This document shows, piece after piece, positions 13,493 to 14,204 of a DNA stretch of 14,204 nt. A model generated the notes under the pieces. That model saw only the letters and a program-made list of their open reading frames with translations. It searched no databases and was not told the origin of the DNA. The translations under genes and the position numbers were made by a program. Each line of letters opens with the position of its first letter. Position 1 is the stretch's first letter. This DNA comes from Knufia peltigerae (Eukaryota > Ascomycota > Eurotiomycetes > Chaetothyriales > Trichomeriaceae): assembly GCA_030247855.1 (NCBI GenBank), contig JAPDRN010000258.1, positions 1 through 14,204 of the forward strand. Reading direction: 5' to 3'.

Positions 13493-14204
13493 CTATTCGT
13501 CGCGCCGCTGCCTGCGCACCCGTGCACGCGCGTCATAAAGCTGGCTGTCCGCATGATGGATGGTGTCAGCCACGGATTCTCCTGGCGCGCTGACCGCCGT
13601 ACCCATCGAGAACGCCGTCGGCGACTGCGCTGCGTTGGTGGCGTACCAGCCCTCAAGCAGGGCAAGGCGTTCGGACGCCGATGCGGTCAACACCACCAGG
13701 AACTCGTCTCCGCCCAGGCGGACCACGGTCTCTCCCGTGGTCAGAGGTGCCTTCAGGAAGGCAACAAACTCGACCAGGATCGCGTCGCCGCGGCGGTGAC
13801 CCTGCGCATCATTGATCCGTTTGAAATCGTCCAGGTCAAATACCAGGCAGGCCCACGTTCCGGCGGTCATCTCATCGAGCCGGTGCAGGTAGCGGCGGTT
13901 GTGGCACTGGGTGAGCGGATCCTTCAGCGACAGCTCGCGCAGACGCTGCTCCTGCAGGCGCAGCGCGGTGACATCCTGGGCGTGGCCCAGCACGAAGGGC
14001 GGCTGTCCCTCGCTGTCGAGCACGTTGTTGTAGGCCCAGTAGCGCAGCGTTCCATCGGCGGCAATGAGTTCGATGACGCCGGCATCGGTGTGGTTGGCCT
14101 CGATGCGCTTCAGGTAGGCATTGAACACATCGCGGCGCTCGGGCGGCATGTAGTCGCAAAGGTTGCGGCCGATGATCTGGCGTTCCTCGTAGCCCAGCGA
14201 CTGC
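13493..14204 (-). CDS. PAS-GGDEF diguanylate cyclase, C-terminal part (5' end outside window)
   Basis: The frame is open to the right edge and ends with TAG at 13495-13493, so the protein starts beyond 14204. The visible part begins in a PAS domain (SLGYEERQIIGRNLCDYMPP), followed by a PAC-like segment (GTLRYWAYNNVLDSEG to GHAQDVT) and a short coiled linker (LRLQEQRLRELSLKDPLT). A GGDEF domain then carries the metal- and substrate-site FDLDDFKRINDAQGH and an intact RLGGDEF. It should make cyclic di-GMP from two GTP. The inhibitory I-site RxxD is absent, with TTGE at the expected place. The domain ends soon after (DARARVRRQRRDE), with no EAL domain. An internal ATG at 14149 is not the true start because the PAS domain continues above it. 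Confidence 0.94.
   Translation of the reverse strand, partial: QSLGYEERQIIGRNLCDYMPPERRDVFNAYLKRIEANHTDAGVIELIAADGTLRYWAYNNVLDSEGQPPFVLGHAQDVTALRLQEQRLRELSLKDPLTQCHNRRYLHRLDEMTAGTWACLVFDLDDFKRINDAQGHRRGDAILVEFVAFLKAPLTTGETVVRLGGDEFLVVLTASASERLALLEGWYATNAAQSPTAFSMGTAVSAPGESVADTIHHADSQLYDARARVRRQRRDE

Overview
The window looks like a chromosomal segment of a high-GC gammaproteobacterium of the Xanthomonadaceae, most probably Stenotrophomonas. The pointers are short GTAG-tagged palindromes of the kind scattered through Stenotrophomonas genomes (positions 6218-6350), the codon usage, and the gene mix. No rRNA, tRNA, insertion sequence, phage or CRISPR is visible, and no gene-free stretch exceeds 300 bases.

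Layout. (1) 1-3896, + strand: the 3' end of one trimeric autotransporter adhesin, a strong hairpin terminator, then a complete paralogous adhesin of 1076 residues with its own ESPR-type signal peptide. (2) 3938-6142, - strand: a tightly overlapped three-gene unit of membrane histidine kinase, FixJ/LuxR-type response regulator and DUF1697 protein. (3) 6143-6346: a short spacer with three GTAG palindromes, two of them forming an inverted pair. (4) 6347-10497, - strand: a magnesium block. It runs from a structured leader with a candidate regulatory leader peptide, through a 99-residue protein resembling an isolated MgtE N-terminal domain and an MgtA/MgtB-type Mg2+ P-type ATPase, to an MgtC protein. 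(5) 10472-11445, - strand: proline iminopeptidase with a clear intrinsic terminator. (6) 11594-13459, + strand: a chromosomal TraX-family membrane protein, then a YcaQ/AlkZ-type DNA glycosylase. (7) 13493-14204, - strand: the 3' part of a PAS-GGDEF diguanylate cyclase that runs off the window.

The magnesium block is the most interesting part. The leader upstream of its first gene carries an unlisted 29-codon frame that starts Met-Asp-Pro-Asp-Pro. This alternation of acidic residue and proline is the hallmark of the enterobacterial MgtL leader peptide, which senses low Mg2+ by destabilising its own ribosome. The frame contains a GC hairpin and a C/U-rich, G-poor stretch, and a second hairpin abuts the Shine-Dalgarno sequence of the next gene. 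The block could therefore be an MgtL-like, Mg2+-sensing operon that also encodes a small MgtE_N-like protein. This is inference from sequence and has not been tested.

Start sites were moved inside the longest frames where a ribosome-binding site or family knowledge supported it: second adhesin at 666, histidine kinase at 6142, response regulator at 5091, TraX at 11594, YcaQ at 12365.
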